A DNA stretch of 64,000 nucleotides from JADKAV01 sp963818505 (GTDB taxonomy: Bacteria; Actinomycetota; Actinomycetes; S36-B12; UBA10799), in assembly GCA_963818505.1 (NCBI GenBank), contig CAWFSJ010000001.1:930001-994000 (forward strand), read 5' to 3'. The translations under genes were made by a program, and so were the position numbers. Below the pieces are notes generated by a model. The model was not told the DNA's origin and made no database searches. It saw only the letters and a list, made by a program, of their open reading frames with translations. This document shows, piece after piece, positions 53,257 to 62,716 of the stretch; positions within the stretch are counted from its first letter, which is position 1, and every line of letters begins with the position of its first letter.

Positions 53257-54636
53257 ATGCCCGATCGCCTGACCCCGCTCGACACCACGTTCCTGCTTCT
53301 GGAACGTGACGGACAACCCATGCACATCGGGGGGTTGATGGTCTTCGAAGGCCCTGCCCCCTCCTATGAGCAGTTGTGCGCGTACCTCGACTCCAGGTTG
53401 GACCAGGTCCCGAAATACCGTCAGCGGATCCAGTCGGTCCCGTTGGACCTCGGTCAGCCCGTGTGGGTCGACGACGAGAACTTCGAGATGGAGTTCCACG
53501 TCCGGCACACCGCGGTACCCAAACCGGGGAAGGCCGAGCAAATGGAACGGCTCGCCAGCCGGCTGCTGTCCCAGCGTCTGGACCTGGACCGTCCCCTGTG
53601 GGAGATGTGGTTGGTCGAGGGTCTGGCCAAGGGCCGATGGGCGCTGATCAACAAAGCCCATCACGCCATGATCGACGGGCTCTCCGGTCACGACATCATG
53701 GAGGTCATCCTGGACACCGACGCTGCGGATCGGGAGAACCCTGCGAGCACATGGACACCAGAGCCCTCGCCGGGCACCGTCGAACTGTTGACCGACGCGA
53801 TGGTGGATTCAGTGCGTCGGCCCGGTGTGCACCTCGGCCGCATCCTCGGCAGGATGGGCAGCCCCCGCGAGTTGGCCGAGCACCTCGGCGCCCGCGCGAT
53901 GGGCAGTACCAACCTCGGCAGCCGACTGATCTCAACCGACACTGCGATGGGCGGACCGATCGGACCGCATCGACGGTGGGCCTGGGCGGCCGGCGACCTG
54001 TCCACCCTCAAGGCAGCCAAGAACCGCTTCGGGGGCACTGTCAACGACGTGATCCTCACCGCTGTCAGCGGAGGCTTCCGCGAACTGCTCCTGGCGCGCG
54101 GCACTGACCCGCAAACGATCGAGATCCAGACGATGATCCCGGTGTCCATGCGCCGGCCTGGAGACTCCAGCGGCGGCAATGAGGTCTCAGCCATGTTCGC
54201 CCAACTGCCGGTCGGGGTTGCCGATCCGGTCGAACGCCTCGTAGCCATGACCCGCCAAATGGACCGGGTCAAGCGTAGCGGGACTCCCCTGACCGTGGAC
54301 TCGATCATCGGGCTGGCCGACTTCGTGCCGCCGATGCTTTTCGCAGCTGCAGGCAGAGTGGCGGCGAACGTGGACCTGCGGGCGTTCGACACAGTGACCA
54401 CCAATGTCCCGGGGCCCCAGATCCCCCTGTACCTGCTCGGCCGGCAGATGCGCACACTTGTGCCATTCGTTCCCCTCGGCCCAGGCGTGCGCATCTCCAC
54501 CGCGATCGTCTCGTACAACGGCACCATCAACTTCGGAGTGACCGCCGACTACGACACGGTGCGCGACCTGCCTGTCTTCATCCAGGGAATCGAGCGGACT
54601 CTGGAGGGACTCGGCGATGCTCTTCTCGACGAATAG
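53257..54636 (+). CDS. Wax ester synthase / diacylglycerol acyltransferase
   Basis: Predicted 459 residues. The condensation-type catalytic motif H-H-A-M-I-D-G is at 135-141, and the family's R-P-L-W-E and N-D-V-I-L motifs are present. The usual PLW and C-terminal N-V-P-G-P-Q-I-P-L-Y-L-L-G-R motifs fit. It makes triacylglycerol or wax esters from acyl-CoA, common in actinobacteria. It is downstream of an alpha/beta hydrolase in a likely operon. Confidence 0.93.
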   Translation: MPDRLTPLDTTFLLLERDGQPMHIGGLMVFEGPAPSYEQLCAYLDSRLDQVPKYRQRIQSVPLDLGQPVWVDDENFEMEFHVRHTAVPKPGKAEQMERLASRLLSQRLDLDRPLWEMWLVEGLAKGRWALINKAHHAMIDGLSGHDIMEVILDTDAADRENPASTWTPEPSPGTVELLTDAMVDSVRRPGVHLGRILGRMGSPRELAEHLGARAMGSTNLGSRLISTDTAMGGPIGPHRRWAWAAGDLSTLKAAKNRFGGTVNDVILTAVSGGFRELLLARGTDPQTIEIQTMIPVSMRRPGDSSGGNEVSAMFAQLPVGVADPVERLVAMTRQMDRVKRSGTPLTVDSIIGLADFVPPMLFAAAGRVAANVDLRAFDTVTTNVPGPQIPLYLLGRQMRTLVPFVPLGPGVRISTAIVSYNGTINFGVTADYDTVRDLPVFIQGIERTLEGLGDALLDE

Positions 54637-54689
54637 CGTGCCCCTGCAAAGCTGAGCACCAGAACCAGGCTCAACGACTGGTGCACGCC

Positions 54690-55559
54690 TCAGTGCACTA
54701 CGGCCACGCTGCATCGCGCATGGTGCAGAGCCTTGCGACTGACCGATCCCAGCAGAAGCGACTTGAAGCCACCTCGGCCTCGTGAACCCACGACCAGCAT
54801 CCGCGCACCAACGGCCGCTTCGATGAGCACTCCGGCGGCTGGACCGCGCACGATCTGTGACTGGACCTCGACGTCGGGGTACCGCGCACGGTGTCCAGCC
54901 AGCACCTCTGCGCCGAGCCGGGTCTCAACATCTCGGATGTCGTCCAGAATCCCGCCGTGCGGATATGTGGAATCATCGACGTCGAAACCGATCACCGATA
55001 CGTCCCAGGCATGGACCGCCTTCAGTGCCCAAGAGCGTCGGCTCGCCTCGTCAAAAGCGAAGTCGAGAGCACGAGCAGACTGCGGGGACCCATCGATCCC
55101 CACCACCACCTGTCCACCAGCGTCCGCAGCCCCGGCACGAGCACAGATCACCGGACACATTGCGTGAGCCGCAACCTGCGCAGATGTGGCACCTGCCAGC
55201 AACTCACCCATGACACCGTGATCATTGGCACCTACCACGATGAGGTCAGCGACAGCGCCGCTATCCACCAATGCGGCCGCCGCCGGTCCGGGCATCCCCC
55301 GCCCAGTGGCTCGGACCTGCAGACCCACGAGTTCCTCCGCTGCGCCAGCAGCCAACTGCGCGGCGCGGTCCGCAAGGATCTGCGCCATCCGGGGATCGAC
55401 AGTCGCACCCATGCCCATGCCGATGTCGACCGTGGGTTGTTCCCAGGCGGTGACCACATCTACGTCAAGACCACGCAGGCGCGCCTCCTCGGCGGCCACT
55501 CGCAAAGCCGCCTGCGAAGCCGGTGAACCGTCATACCCCACGACCACTGACATATCCAC
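54690..55559 (-). CDS. Universal stress protein with two UspA domains
   Basis: Predicted 289 residues: two tandem Usp domains. Each begins with a Val-rich strand (S-V-V-V-G-Y-D-G-S and V-V-V-G-I-D-G-S) and ends with an ATP-binding type loop. The second is G-S-R-G-R-G-G-F, with S-L-L-L-G-S-V-S fitting the G-x2-G-x9-G-S pattern; the first (G-A-N-D-H-G-V-M-G) is looser. Two-domain UspA proteins of this size are common in actinobacteria under stress or hypoxia control. No regulator such as DosR is linked. Confidence 0.9.
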   Translation of the reverse strand: MDMSVVVGYDGSPASQAALRVAAEEARLRGLDVDVVTAWEQPTVDIGMGMGATVDPRMAQILADRAAQLAAGAAEELVGLQVRATGRGMPGPAAAALVDSGAVADLIVVGANDHGVMGELLAGATSAQVAAHAMCPVICARAGAADAGGQVVVGIDGSPQSARALDFAFDEASRRSWALKAVHAWDVSVIGFDVDDSTYPHGGILDDIRDVETRLGAEVLAGHRARYPDVEVQSQIVRGPAAGVLIEAAVGARMLVVGSRGRGGFKSLLLGSVSRKALHHARCSVAVVH

Positions 55560-55633
55560 AACCTCCTGCGGGCCAAGCCTAGCCGGGGGGTACAGTTTGG
55601 TCAGCCAACTGTCGCTTCCGGGGGGAATCGTCG

Positions 55634-56149
55634 ATGTCGCGTCTTCCTTCTAGCGCACCTCGCAGCAACGCCCGCATACGCATCCTCGGTGTCGAACCTC
55701 CGGCACCTGCCCCGGATCCGGTGAGGCGGGTACCGATCCTGCCCGTTCTCGCGCTCGGACTGCTCGTTGTGCTGGGGATAACCGTGGCCGTACGCCCGGA
55801 TCATCCACAGGTCGCACAACCAGCCGTTGGGTTGTCAGACCAGGCCCCCAGGATCGTCCTCATGGGAAGCGCAGAACATGCAGCGTTCGTGCCACGCCAG
55901 CGCGTGGCCAATGTGATGGCGGCGGCCACACGGGCCAATCTCGACTCAGCCGCACGGCACGCTGCCTCAGCCCGTGACACCGCAGCGCCTGAAGATCCGA
56001 CCGAGACCCCGGCCTACCAGCAGGCCACGACTACGACCGTGACCACCGTTCCGGATTCGGGGCCGGCACCCGTCGCCGCCGCCCAGAACCCTGTCGGACC
56101 CGAAGTGCCCCCCAACCCGGTTTCCCCTACACAGATTGATGCGCCATGA
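55634..56149 (+). CDS. Membrane-anchored protein of unknown function
   Basis: Predicted 171 residues. A short Arg-rich cytoplasmic head and one membrane segment (I-L-P-V-L-A-L-G-L-L-V-V-L-G-I) are followed by an Ala/Thr/Pro-rich outer part with A-T-T-T-T-V-T-T-V. Its stop overlaps the start of the fibronectin-III protein (ATGA), so both are translated together; they may work as a pair at the surface. Confidence 0.7.
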   Translation: MSRLPSSAPRSNARIRILGVEPPAPAPDPVRRVPILPVLALGLLVVLGITVAVRPDHPQVAQPAVGLSDQAPRIVLMGSAEHAAFVPRQRVANVMAAATRANLDSAARHAASARDTAAPEDPTETPAYQQATTTTVTTVPDSGPAPVAAAQNPVGPEVPPNPVSPTQIDAP

Positions 56150-57891
56150 CCACCTCCCCGATCGGCATTCGTCTCTGGACGGTTCTCACACTTGCCCTCA
56201 CCATCTGCCTGCTGCCGTTGAACGCGGTTCAGGCTGTCGGTACCGGCACGCTCGGGGTCCAAGTGCAGGCCCACTGGATCGGCGGCAACACCACAGCCCT
56301 GGCCGGCGCGACGGTCACTGCTGAGAACGTGCAAACGGGTCACACGGTGCAGTTGTCCGCCTACGGCAACCCGTCCACGTCCAACTACTACCAAGCCCTC
56401 GGGCTGCCTTACGGGCGGTACATCGTCTCGGTGCAGCGATCAGGATTCGCCACGGAGTACTGGCCCAGCCAATACGTTCGCAGCAACGCCGCCCAGATCC
56501 AGTTTGGGGACGCCCCGGGGTGCAACCCGGCAGACGCTGCCACCTGCGATGTCCACCTGCTGGGTGTCCAACTCGACCAGGCCACAACTCTGGCGGGATC
56601 CGTGCGACGCCGCAGCGGTACGCCGGTGCCTGCTGCCTTCGTGCAAGCCAATCGTGACGCCGAACCCGGTTACGCGCCGGTCGCGCAGACCGACACGGAG
56701 GGCAAGTTCGCTCTGCAACTGCCGCCCGGCGCGTATTCGGTGACTACTGCCAACGGCAATACCACCGCTACGGCCACCGTCGACCTGGCCGGTCCCGCGG
56801 TGCAGGATCTGACACTGTTGGACCCCCCATCGGTCCCACGGGAGATCACGGCCACACCCGGCAACCGCAGCGCTCTGGTGGGCTGGTCATGGCCGACCGA
56901 TGACGGGGGCACACCGGTCACAGGTTTCGTCGTCACGGCCTCGCCAGGGGCGGCGACGTGTGCCACGGCCGGCACCAGTTGCACCGTGCCCGGCTTGGAC
57001 AACGGCATCGGCTACCGTTTCACGGTTTCGGCGACCAATCGCGTCGGCAGCGGCCCGGGCTCCGGGCTCAGCGCCCAGGTGATCCCGTCGGCAGCCACAC
57101 CGGCGCCGGTGTCCAACGTTCGCGTTTCCCGCGGCGACCGCTCCGTAGACGTCACTTGGTCGGCGTCAGTGACCGAGGATGTCGTGGAGTACACGGCCAC
57201 CGCCCGACCCGGTGGGAGTAGTTGCTCCACAGCTGACTTGGCCTGCACGATTCCGCGCCTGCGCAACGGCACGCAGTACACAGTTTCAGTGGTCGCCCGG
57301 TCCAGCGCCGGGCCCAGCAGCGCCTCAGCACCCTCGCGCGCCGTCACGCCCGCGGGTCTTCCGGGTGCGCCGAGGACACTGCAAGTGAAAGCGCGGCCCT
57401 CAAGCCTTCGCGTCACCTGGACGCCGCCACTCGATGACGGTGGGGCTCAGGTCAGGCAGTATGTCGCCACAGCGTGGCCAGGGGGAAGTACGTGCGCCAC
57501 CGCGTCGACCTCCTGTTTGATTCGTGGCGTGAAGCCGGGCACCGACTACAGCGTCACACTTCGGGCAACCAACGCCATCGGCACAGGCGCCATGTCCCCC
57601 GGCTCGGCCCCCGTCAGCCCCCAACCAGGTGATGCACCCGCGGCCCTGAAAGGTGTGCGCATAGTCACTGCCGACGGACAGATCAGGGTGCGGTGGAAAC
57701 CAGTGGCCAAGGCCTCGGCTTACTGGGTCCGCCTTCGCAGACCAGGCCAGAGGCCCGGCGAATGGCTGGTGGTCACCAAGCCCGCAGCGGTGTTCGCCGT
57801 GCGACCTGGTCGCCAGTCCGTTCAGATCCGCGTGGTCGGCAAGGGTGTGACCGGTCCTGTGACAACCAGGACGGTCACAGTGAGTCGGTGA
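56146..57891 (+). CDS. Secreted protein with fibronectin type III domains
   Basis: Predicted 581 residues. The signal peptide ends A-V-Q-A-V-G. A carboxypeptidase-regulatory-like beta domain (G-L-P-Y-G-R-Y-I-V-S-V) precedes a second such unit (F-A-L-Q-L-P-P-G-A-Y-S-V-T). At least three fibronectin-III domains follow (P-S-V-P-R-E-I-T-A-T-P, V-S-N-V-R-V-S-R, P-G-A-P-R-T-L-Q-V-K). Repeated Cys pairs C-A-T…C-T-V suggest disulfides in the FN3 units. It is probably a surface adhesin or scaffold. It is coupled to the preceding membrane protein, and its 3' end overlaps meaB by 17 bp. Confidence 0.85.
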   Translation: MTTSPIGIRLWTVLTLALTICLLPLNAVQAVGTGTLGVQVQAHWIGGNTTALAGATVTAENVQTGHTVQLSAYGNPSTSNYYQALGLPYGRYIVSVQRSGFATEYWPSQYVRSNAAQIQFGDAPGCNPADAATCDVHLLGVQLDQATTLAGSVRRRSGTPVPAAFVQANRDAEPGYAPVAQTDTEGKFALQLPPGAYSVTTANGNTTATATVDLAGPAVQDLTLLDPPSVPREITATPGNRSALVGWSWPTDDGGTPVTGFVVTASPGAATCATAGTSCTVPGLDNGIGYRFTVSATNRVGSGPGSGLSAQVIPSAATPAPVSNVRVSRGDRSVDVTWSASVTEDVVEYTATARPGGSSCSTADLACTIPRLRNGTQYTVSVVARSSAGPSSASAPSRAVTPAGLPGAPRTLQVKARPSSLRVTWTPPLDDGGAQVRQYVATAWPGGSTCATASTSCLIRGVKPGTDYSVTLRATNAIGTGAMSPGSAPVSPQPGDAPAALKGVRIVTADGQIRVRWKPVAKASAYWVRLRRPGQRPGEWLVVTKPAAVFAVRPGRQSVQIRVVGKGVTGPVTTRTVTVSR

Positions 57892-58789
57892 GCATCTCCG
57901 CGGCCCGGTAGGGGTCGATCCCTCCGGCCAGTACGGCGCGGGCCAACTCTTGAGCATCCCCGAGTCGTTCCCTGAGTTTGTCGACGGCCAGGGCCTCGAT
58001 CTCGCGGACCACCCGTTGCAGGCGACGCTGCTCAAGGTCGCCGGACGTCTTTGCCCACTCGCGATGCTCATCGACGACGGCGAGCAGTTCCGGGATGCCC
58101 TCGGCACGGGTCGCCACTGCGGGAAGCACACGGGGTGTCCACCCACCCGCCGGGCGGCGCCCCAGAGAGATCATCGCCCGCAGTTCCCGGGCTGTTGCCG
58201 GCGCACCTTCCCGATCGGCCTTGTTCACCACGAAGACGTCCCCGATCTCCAGGATTCCGGCCTTGGCCGCCTGGACGCCGTCGCCCATCCCGGGCGCGAC
58301 GAGCACGACAACGGTGTCGGCCTGGCCCACCACCTCTACCTCGGACTGGCCGACCCCCACGGTCTCGAGCAGCACGACATCGAATCCGCAGGCGTCCAGC
58401 ACCCGTAAGGCCTGCGGCGTTGCGGCAGACAACCCTCCGAGATGCCCGCGTGAGGCCATGGAGCGGATGAAGACCCCGTCGTCGGTGGCATGACTCTGCA
58501 TGCGTACACGATCCCCAAGCAGGGCACCGCCCGAGAAAGGTGAACTTGGATCCACCGCCAGCACGGCCACGGTCCTGTCTTGCTCGCGCAGCGCCTGGGT
58601 CATCGCCGAAGTCGTGGTCGACTTACCCACGCCCGGCGCGCCGGTGATCCCGACCACATGCGCGTGCCCCACGTGGGCCATGAGCCCGGCACTGATCTCC
58701 CGCAGACCGGCCGAACCACTCTCGACCAGTGTCAGCAGCCGGGCGATGGCCCGCGTGTCACCAGCGCGGGCCGCGTCGACCAGCTGCAC
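57875..58789 (-). CDS. meaB: Methylmalonyl-CoA mutase-associated GTPase
   Basis: Predicted 304 residues from a GTG that directly follows the thiolase stop. GTPase motifs are Walker A G-A-P-G-V-G-K-S-T, V-D-P-S-S-P-F-S-G-G-A-L-L-G-D-R-V-R, and the switch sequence E-T-V-G-V-G-Q-S-E. It chaperones B12 loading and repair of methylmalonyl-CoA mutase. The mutase itself is not in this window. Epimerase and CCR genes nearby support the propionate/ethylmalonyl link. Confidence 0.92.
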   Translation of the reverse strand: MQLVDAARAGDTRAIARLLTLVESGSAGLREISAGLMAHVGHAHVVGITGAPGVGKSTTTSAMTQALREQDRTVAVLAVDPSSPFSGGALLGDRVRMQSHATDDGVFIRSMASRGHLGGLSAATPQALRVLDACGFDVVLLETVGVGQSEVEVVGQADTVVVLVAPGMGDGVQAAKAGILEIGDVFVVNKADREGAPATARELRAMISLGRRPAGGWTPRVLPAVATRAEGIPELLAVVDEHREWAKTSGDLEQRRLQRVVREIEALAVDKLRERLGDAQELARAVLAGGIDPYRAAEMLTDSL

Positions 58790-59974
58790 CTACGGGACGC
58801 GCACGATCAGGGCGTCGCCCTGACCCCCACCACCGCACAGGGCCGCCGCACCGATGCCGCCGCCACGACGCTTCAACTCCAACGCCAGCGAGAGCACCAG
58901 CCTGGCACCCGACATTCCCAGTGGGTGGCCCAGCGCGATCGCGCCGCCGTTGACGTTGACGATGTCCTCGGAGACGCCCAAGTCATCGGTGGAGGCCAGG
59001 CCTACCGCCGCGAAAGCCTCGTTGAGCTCCAGTAGATCGAGGTCGGCAACCGAGATGCCCTCCTTCGCGCACGCCGCCTTGACGGCCTGCGCAGGCTGCA
59101 ACTGCAGCGAGGCGTCGGGGCCGGCGACGACCCCGTGGGCGCCGATCTCGGCAAGCCACGGGAGTCCGAGTTCCTCAGCCTTGGCCTTGGACATGACGAC
59201 CACGGCGGCGGCACCGTCAGAGATCTGCGAGGCGTTACCCGCGGTGATGGAGCCGTCCTTGGCGAAGGCTGGGCGCAAGCGGCTGAGGCTCTCGGCTGTG
59301 GTGTCCGGTCGCACGCCCTCGTCGGTGGCGAACACGATGGGGTCGCCCTTGCGCTGCGGGATCTCGACGGCAACGATCTCCTCGGCGAACGCGCCGTTCT
59401 TCTCGGCGATCGCGGCCAACTGGTGGGACCGTGCTGCGAAGGTGTCCTGCCGGTCACGGGTCAACGCGGGGTACTGGGCGTTGTGCCCCTCGGTGGACTC
59501 ACCCATGGCGCACTGGTCGAAGGCGCAGGTGAGCCCGTCGAAAGCCATCGAGTCGATGACCTTCCAGTCGCCGTACTTGACACCCTCACGCGAACCCATC
59601 AGCAGGTGCGGAGCGTTGGTCATGGACTCCATGCCGCCGGCTACGACGATCTCGAACTCCCCGGCGCGGATGAGCTGGTCGGCCAGCGCGATCGCGTCGA
59701 GGCCGGACAGGCAAACCTTGTTGATGGTCAGTGCGGGGACATCCATGCCGATACCCGCGTTGACGGCTGCCTGGCGGGCAGTGATCTGGCCGCCGCCGGC
59801 CTGCAGGACGTGGCCCATGATCACGTAGTCGACCTGGTCGGCGGTCACACCGGACCGCTCGAGCGCACCCTTGATCGCGAATCCACCGAGGTCTGCGGCT
59901 GAGAACCCCTTGAGGGATCCGAGCAGACGCCCCATCGGGGTACGGGCTCCAGCAACAATGACGTTTCCGGCCAT
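58790..59974 (-). CDS. Acetyl-CoA acetyltransferase (thiolase)
   Basis: Predicted 394 residues. Catalytic Cys 88 in N-K-V-C-L-S-G, active His 350 in G-H-P-L-G-M-S-G-A-R and Cys 380 in C-G-G-G-G-Q-G, with N-E-A-F-A-A-V. It joins two acetyl-CoA into acetoacetyl-CoA or runs the reverse. With CCR it can supply the C4 unit of the ethylmalonyl-CoA pathway or poly-3-hydroxybutyrate-like metabolism. Divergent from the epimerase gene, which starts 50 bp away. Confidence 0.92.
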   Translation of the reverse strand: MAGNVIVAGARTPMGRLLGSLKGFSAADLGGFAIKGALERSGVTADQVDYVIMGHVLQAGGGQITARQAAVNAGIGMDVPALTINKVCLSGLDAIALADQLIRAGEFEIVVAGGMESMTNAPHLLMGSREGVKYGDWKVIDSMAFDGLTCAFDQCAMGESTEGHNAQYPALTRDRQDTFAARSHQLAAIAEKNGAFAEEIVAVEIPQRKGDPIVFATDEGVRPDTTAESLSRLRPAFAKDGSITAGNASQISDGAAAVVVMSKAKAEELGLPWLAEIGAHGVVAGPDASLQLQPAQAVKAACAKEGISVADLDLLELNEAFAAVGLASTDDLGVSEDIVNVNGGAIALGHPLGMSGARLVLSLALELKRRGGGIGAAALCGGGGQGDALIVRVP

Positions 59975-60023
59975 GACAGACCTCCTGAGTCGGGTGGTGT
60001 ACGCCTAGTGACACGATATCGCC

Positions 60024-60446
60024 ATGGGTTTTGTGACTGCGATCGACCACGTTGGACTGGCTGTACGCGACCTCGACAAGGCAATCGCCTTCTACCAGGA
60101 CGCCTTCGGGATGGAACTGGTGCATGAAGAGGTCAACGAGGAGCAGGGTGTGCGCGAGGCCATGATGGCCGTCGGCGACAGCGGTTCCTGTGTGCAGTTG
60201 CTGGCGCCACTGTCCGACGACTCCCCCATCGGCAAGTTCCTGGCCCGCAGCGGTGAGGGAATCCAGCAGATGGCCTACCGGGTCACCGACATCGAGGTGG
60301 CGGCCGACGAGCTGCGCGCGGCCGGCGTGCGGATGCTGTACGACCAGCCGAAGCGCGGGACAGCAGGTTCACGCGTGAACTTCGCCCACCCCAAGGACTG
60401 CGGTGGCGTGTTGGTCGAGCTCGTGGAGCCCGGCGCAGGCCACTGA
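60024..60446 (+). CDS. mce: Methylmalonyl-CoA epimerase
   Basis: Predicted 140 residues, VOC fold. Metal ligands fit His 9 (I-D-H-V-G-L-A-V), Gln 58 (C-V-Q-L-L-A-P), a Gln in G-I-Q-Q-M-A-Y in place of the usual His, and Glu 132 (L-V-E-L-V-E-P). It interconverts the (S)- and (R)-methylmalonyl-CoA forms (and ethylmalonyl-CoA). It is divergent from thiolase-meaB and upstream of CCR, giving a short-chain acyl-CoA cluster. Confidence 0.9.
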   Translation: MGFVTAIDHVGLAVRDLDKAIAFYQDAFGMELVHEEVNEEQGVREAMMAVGDSGSCVQLLAPLSDDSPIGKFLARSGEGIQQMAYRVTDIEVAADELRAAGVRMLYDQPKRGTAGSRVNFAHPKDCGGVLVELVEPGAGH

Positions 60447-60480
60447 CGCGACTGCTCCAGGCCGGCTAAGGCTTGACTAT

Positions 60481-60865
60481 TTAGGTCCGGCGCTGCACGA
60501 ACGGCTTGTACTTGGCGCTGCCCGTGGCGGTCTGGATGATCGTCACCTTGACCCTGAGTGACCCGATCACTTTCGCGAAGACCACATCACCCTTGCGGGT
60601 CACCTCGCAGTACGTCCTCCCCGAGCACCGTAGCCGTCACAGGACGGCACAGCACCCGAGTCGTGAGCTCCTTACCCTGATCGGTCTTGCCCGACTTGAC
60701 GCGCACGGGCGAGGACGGCAAGGCCTTCGCAGTCTGCTGCGCGCGGCGCACGCGGACCTCGGCCGAAGCCGCATTGTTCGCCGTTATCGCTCTACGGGTT
60801 CGTGCGATTCCTGAGCCGATGAGGGCGGCCGCGGACAGAGCCACCAGAACACGTGATCTAGCCAT
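60481..60865 (-). pseudogene. Secreted Cys/Val-rich protein gene broken by a frameshift
   Basis: From ATG 60865 the frame gives a signal peptide (M-A-R-S-R-V-L-V-A-L-S-A-A-A-L-I-G) and a basic mature part up to R-V-L-C-R-P-V-T-A-T-V-L-G, then stops at 60587. A second frame, open from about 60615 to 60481, reads T-Y-C-E-V-T-R-K-G-D-V-V-F-A-K-V and ends K-P-F-V-Q-R-R-T. Joined, the two give the two-Cys Val/Lys beta domain seen in other exported proteins of the window. One small indel near 60610-60620 explains it. It may be a real mutation or a base-call error. Confidence 0.55.
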
Positions 60866-60992
60866 GAGAACCCGTCCCACCAAGAGGTTGCCAGGACTGC
60901 TCGGCATATGCCCAAAGAGCGCCTGCGACCCTCCTGCCGGTTACGGATAGTGACCCATTAGCGTGCAAGTAGGTTCACGAATGGGAGTAGCG

Positions 60993-62327
60993 ATGCAGAA
61001 GATCCTCGACGCCATCCTCAACGACGCACCTGCGGAGGATTTCGCGTCCATTGAGATACCGGAGTCGTACCAGGCGATCACCGTCCACAAGGAAGACGTG
61101 GACATGTTCGCAGGACTCTCCACCCGCGAGAAGGATCCGCGCAAGTCGCTGCACCTCGACGAGGTGCCGGTGCCAGAACTGGGCCCCGGCGAGGCGCTGG
61201 TGGCGGTCATGGCCTCCTCGATCAACTACAACACCGTCTGGACGTCGATCTTCGAACCGGTCTCCACGTTCGGTTTCCTGCAGCGCTACGGGCGCACCCA
61301 CGAACTGGCCAAGCGCCATGACCTGCCCTACCACGTCATCGGCTCCGACCTCGCTGGCGTTGTCCTGCGCACCGGACCGGGCGTCAACGCCTGGAAGTCC
61401 GGCGACGAGGTCGTGGCCCACTGCCTGAGCGTCGAGTTGGAGAACCCCGCCGGGCACAACGACACGATGATGGACCCGGAACAGCGCATCTGGGGTTTCG
61501 AGACCAACTTCGGCGGCCTCGCGCACATCGCGCTGGTCAAGTCCAACCAGTTGATGCCCAAGCCCGCCCACCTCACCTGGGAAGAGGCAGCAGCGCCCGG
61601 ACTGGTGAACTCGACCGCGTACCGCCAGCTGGTCTCGCGCAACGGCGCCGGTATGAAGCAGGGCGACGTCGTGCTGATCTGGGGTGCATCCGGCGGCCTC
61701 GGCTCCTACGCCACCCAGTACGCACTCAACGGCGGGGCCATCCCGGTCTGCGTGGTGTCCAGCCCGGAGAAGGCTGACATCTGCCGGGCGATGGGCGCGG
61801 AGTTCATCATCGACCGCAACGCGGAGGGCTACAAGTTCTGGAAGGACGAGACCACCCAGGACCCGCGCGAATGGCAGCGGCTCGGTAAGAAGATCCGGGA
61901 ACTGACCGGTGGCGAGGACGTCGACATCGTCTACGAACACCCAGGCCGCGAGACGTTCGGCGCCAGTGTTTACGTGACCAAGAAGGGTGGCACCATCGCC
62001 ACCTGCGCCTCAACATCCGGCTACATGCACGAGTACGACAACCGGTACCTGTGGATGAACCTGAAGCGGATCATCGGCTCGCACTTCGCAAACTACAAGG
62101 AGTCCTACGAGGCCAACCGGCTCATCGACAAGGGCATGATCCACCCGACTCTGAGCAAGAGCTTCCCGCTGGCCGAGACCGGGCAGGCGGCCTTCGAGGT
62201 CCACAGCAACCAGCACCAGGGCAAGGTCGGCGTGTTGTGCCTGGCCCCCGAGGAGGGTCTGGGCGTGCGCGACCACGAGAAGCGGGCGAAGTTCGAGACG
62301 CAGATCAACCGGTTCCGGAACACCTGA
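60993..62327 (+). CDS. ccr: Crotonyl-CoA carboxylase/reductase
   Basis: Predicted 444 residues; GGGAG six bases before ATG 60993 supports it over a GTG at 60963. MDR-type reductase converting crotonyl-CoA, CO2 and NADPH to ethylmalonyl-CoA. Family motifs are S-S-I-N-Y-N-T-V-W-T-S-I-F-E-P, H-V-I-G-S-D-L-A-G-V-V, the NADP loop I-W-G-A-S-G-G-L-G-S-Y-A-T, and Y-E-H-P-G-R-E-T-F-G. It is the signature enzyme of the ethylmalonyl-CoA pathway and of extender-unit supply. Its stop overlaps the next gene (TGATG). Confidence 0.95.
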   Translation: MQKILDAILNDAPAEDFASIEIPESYQAITVHKEDVDMFAGLSTREKDPRKSLHLDEVPVPELGPGEALVAVMASSINYNTVWTSIFEPVSTFGFLQRYGRTHELAKRHDLPYHVIGSDLAGVVLRTGPGVNAWKSGDEVVAHCLSVELENPAGHNDTMMDPEQRIWGFETNFGGLAHIALVKSNQLMPKPAHLTWEEAAAPGLVNSTAYRQLVSRNGAGMKQGDVVLIWGASGGLGSYATQYALNGGAIPVCVVSSPEKADICRAMGAEFIIDRNAEGYKFWKDETTQDPREWQRLGKKIRELTGGEDVDIVYEHPGRETFGASVYVTKKGGTIATCASTSGYMHEYDNRYLWMNLKRIIGSHFANYKESYEANRLIDKGMIHPTLSKSFPLAETGQAAFEVHSNQHQGKVGVLCLAPEEGLGVRDHEKRAKFETQINRFRNT

Positions 62328-62716
62328 TGTTCGACGACAAGGCCAAGGCCCTGCTGGACAAGCCAAAGCAGTTCGCCGTGATCTCCACGATCGAGCCCGA
62401 CGGACGCCCGCAGAGCAGTGTCGTGTGGTTCGAGCGCGACGGTCACGACCTGCTGATGTCGACCGTCGAGGGCAGGCGCAAGCACCGCAACCTGGTGCGT
62501 GATCCCCGCTGCACGGTGTTGGTCTACGACATGGATCAGCCGTACTCCTACGTGGAGGTCCGTGGCCACGTCGAGATGACCACGGAAGGTGGCCGAGAAC
62601 TGATCGACAAGTTCGCCGGTTCCTACCAGGGGTGGGACCGTTACCCCGCTGACGACGGCACCGACAACGTCCGGGTCGTCGTGCGGCTGATCCCGGACAA
62701 AGTGATCACTCGCTAG
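62327..62716 (+). CDS. PPOX-class F420-dependent enzyme
   Basis: Predicted 129 residues, starting by TGATG overlap with ccr. Split-barrel flavin-like fold: F-A-V-I-S-T-I-E-P-D-G-R-P-Q-S-S-V-V-W, G-R-R-K-H-R-N-L-V-R-D-P-R and Y-V-E-V-R-G-H-V-E. These are marks of the actinobacterial PPOX F420 family. Its substrate is unknown; coupling to ccr is notable. It ends directly at the stop of the convergent small membrane gene. Confidence 0.85.
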   Translation: MFDDKAKALLDKPKQFAVISTIEPDGRPQSSVVWFERDGHDLLMSTVEGRRKHRNLVRDPRCTVLVYDMDQPYSYVEVRGHVEMTTEGGRELIDKFAGSYQGWDRYPADDGTDNVRVVVRLIPDKVITR

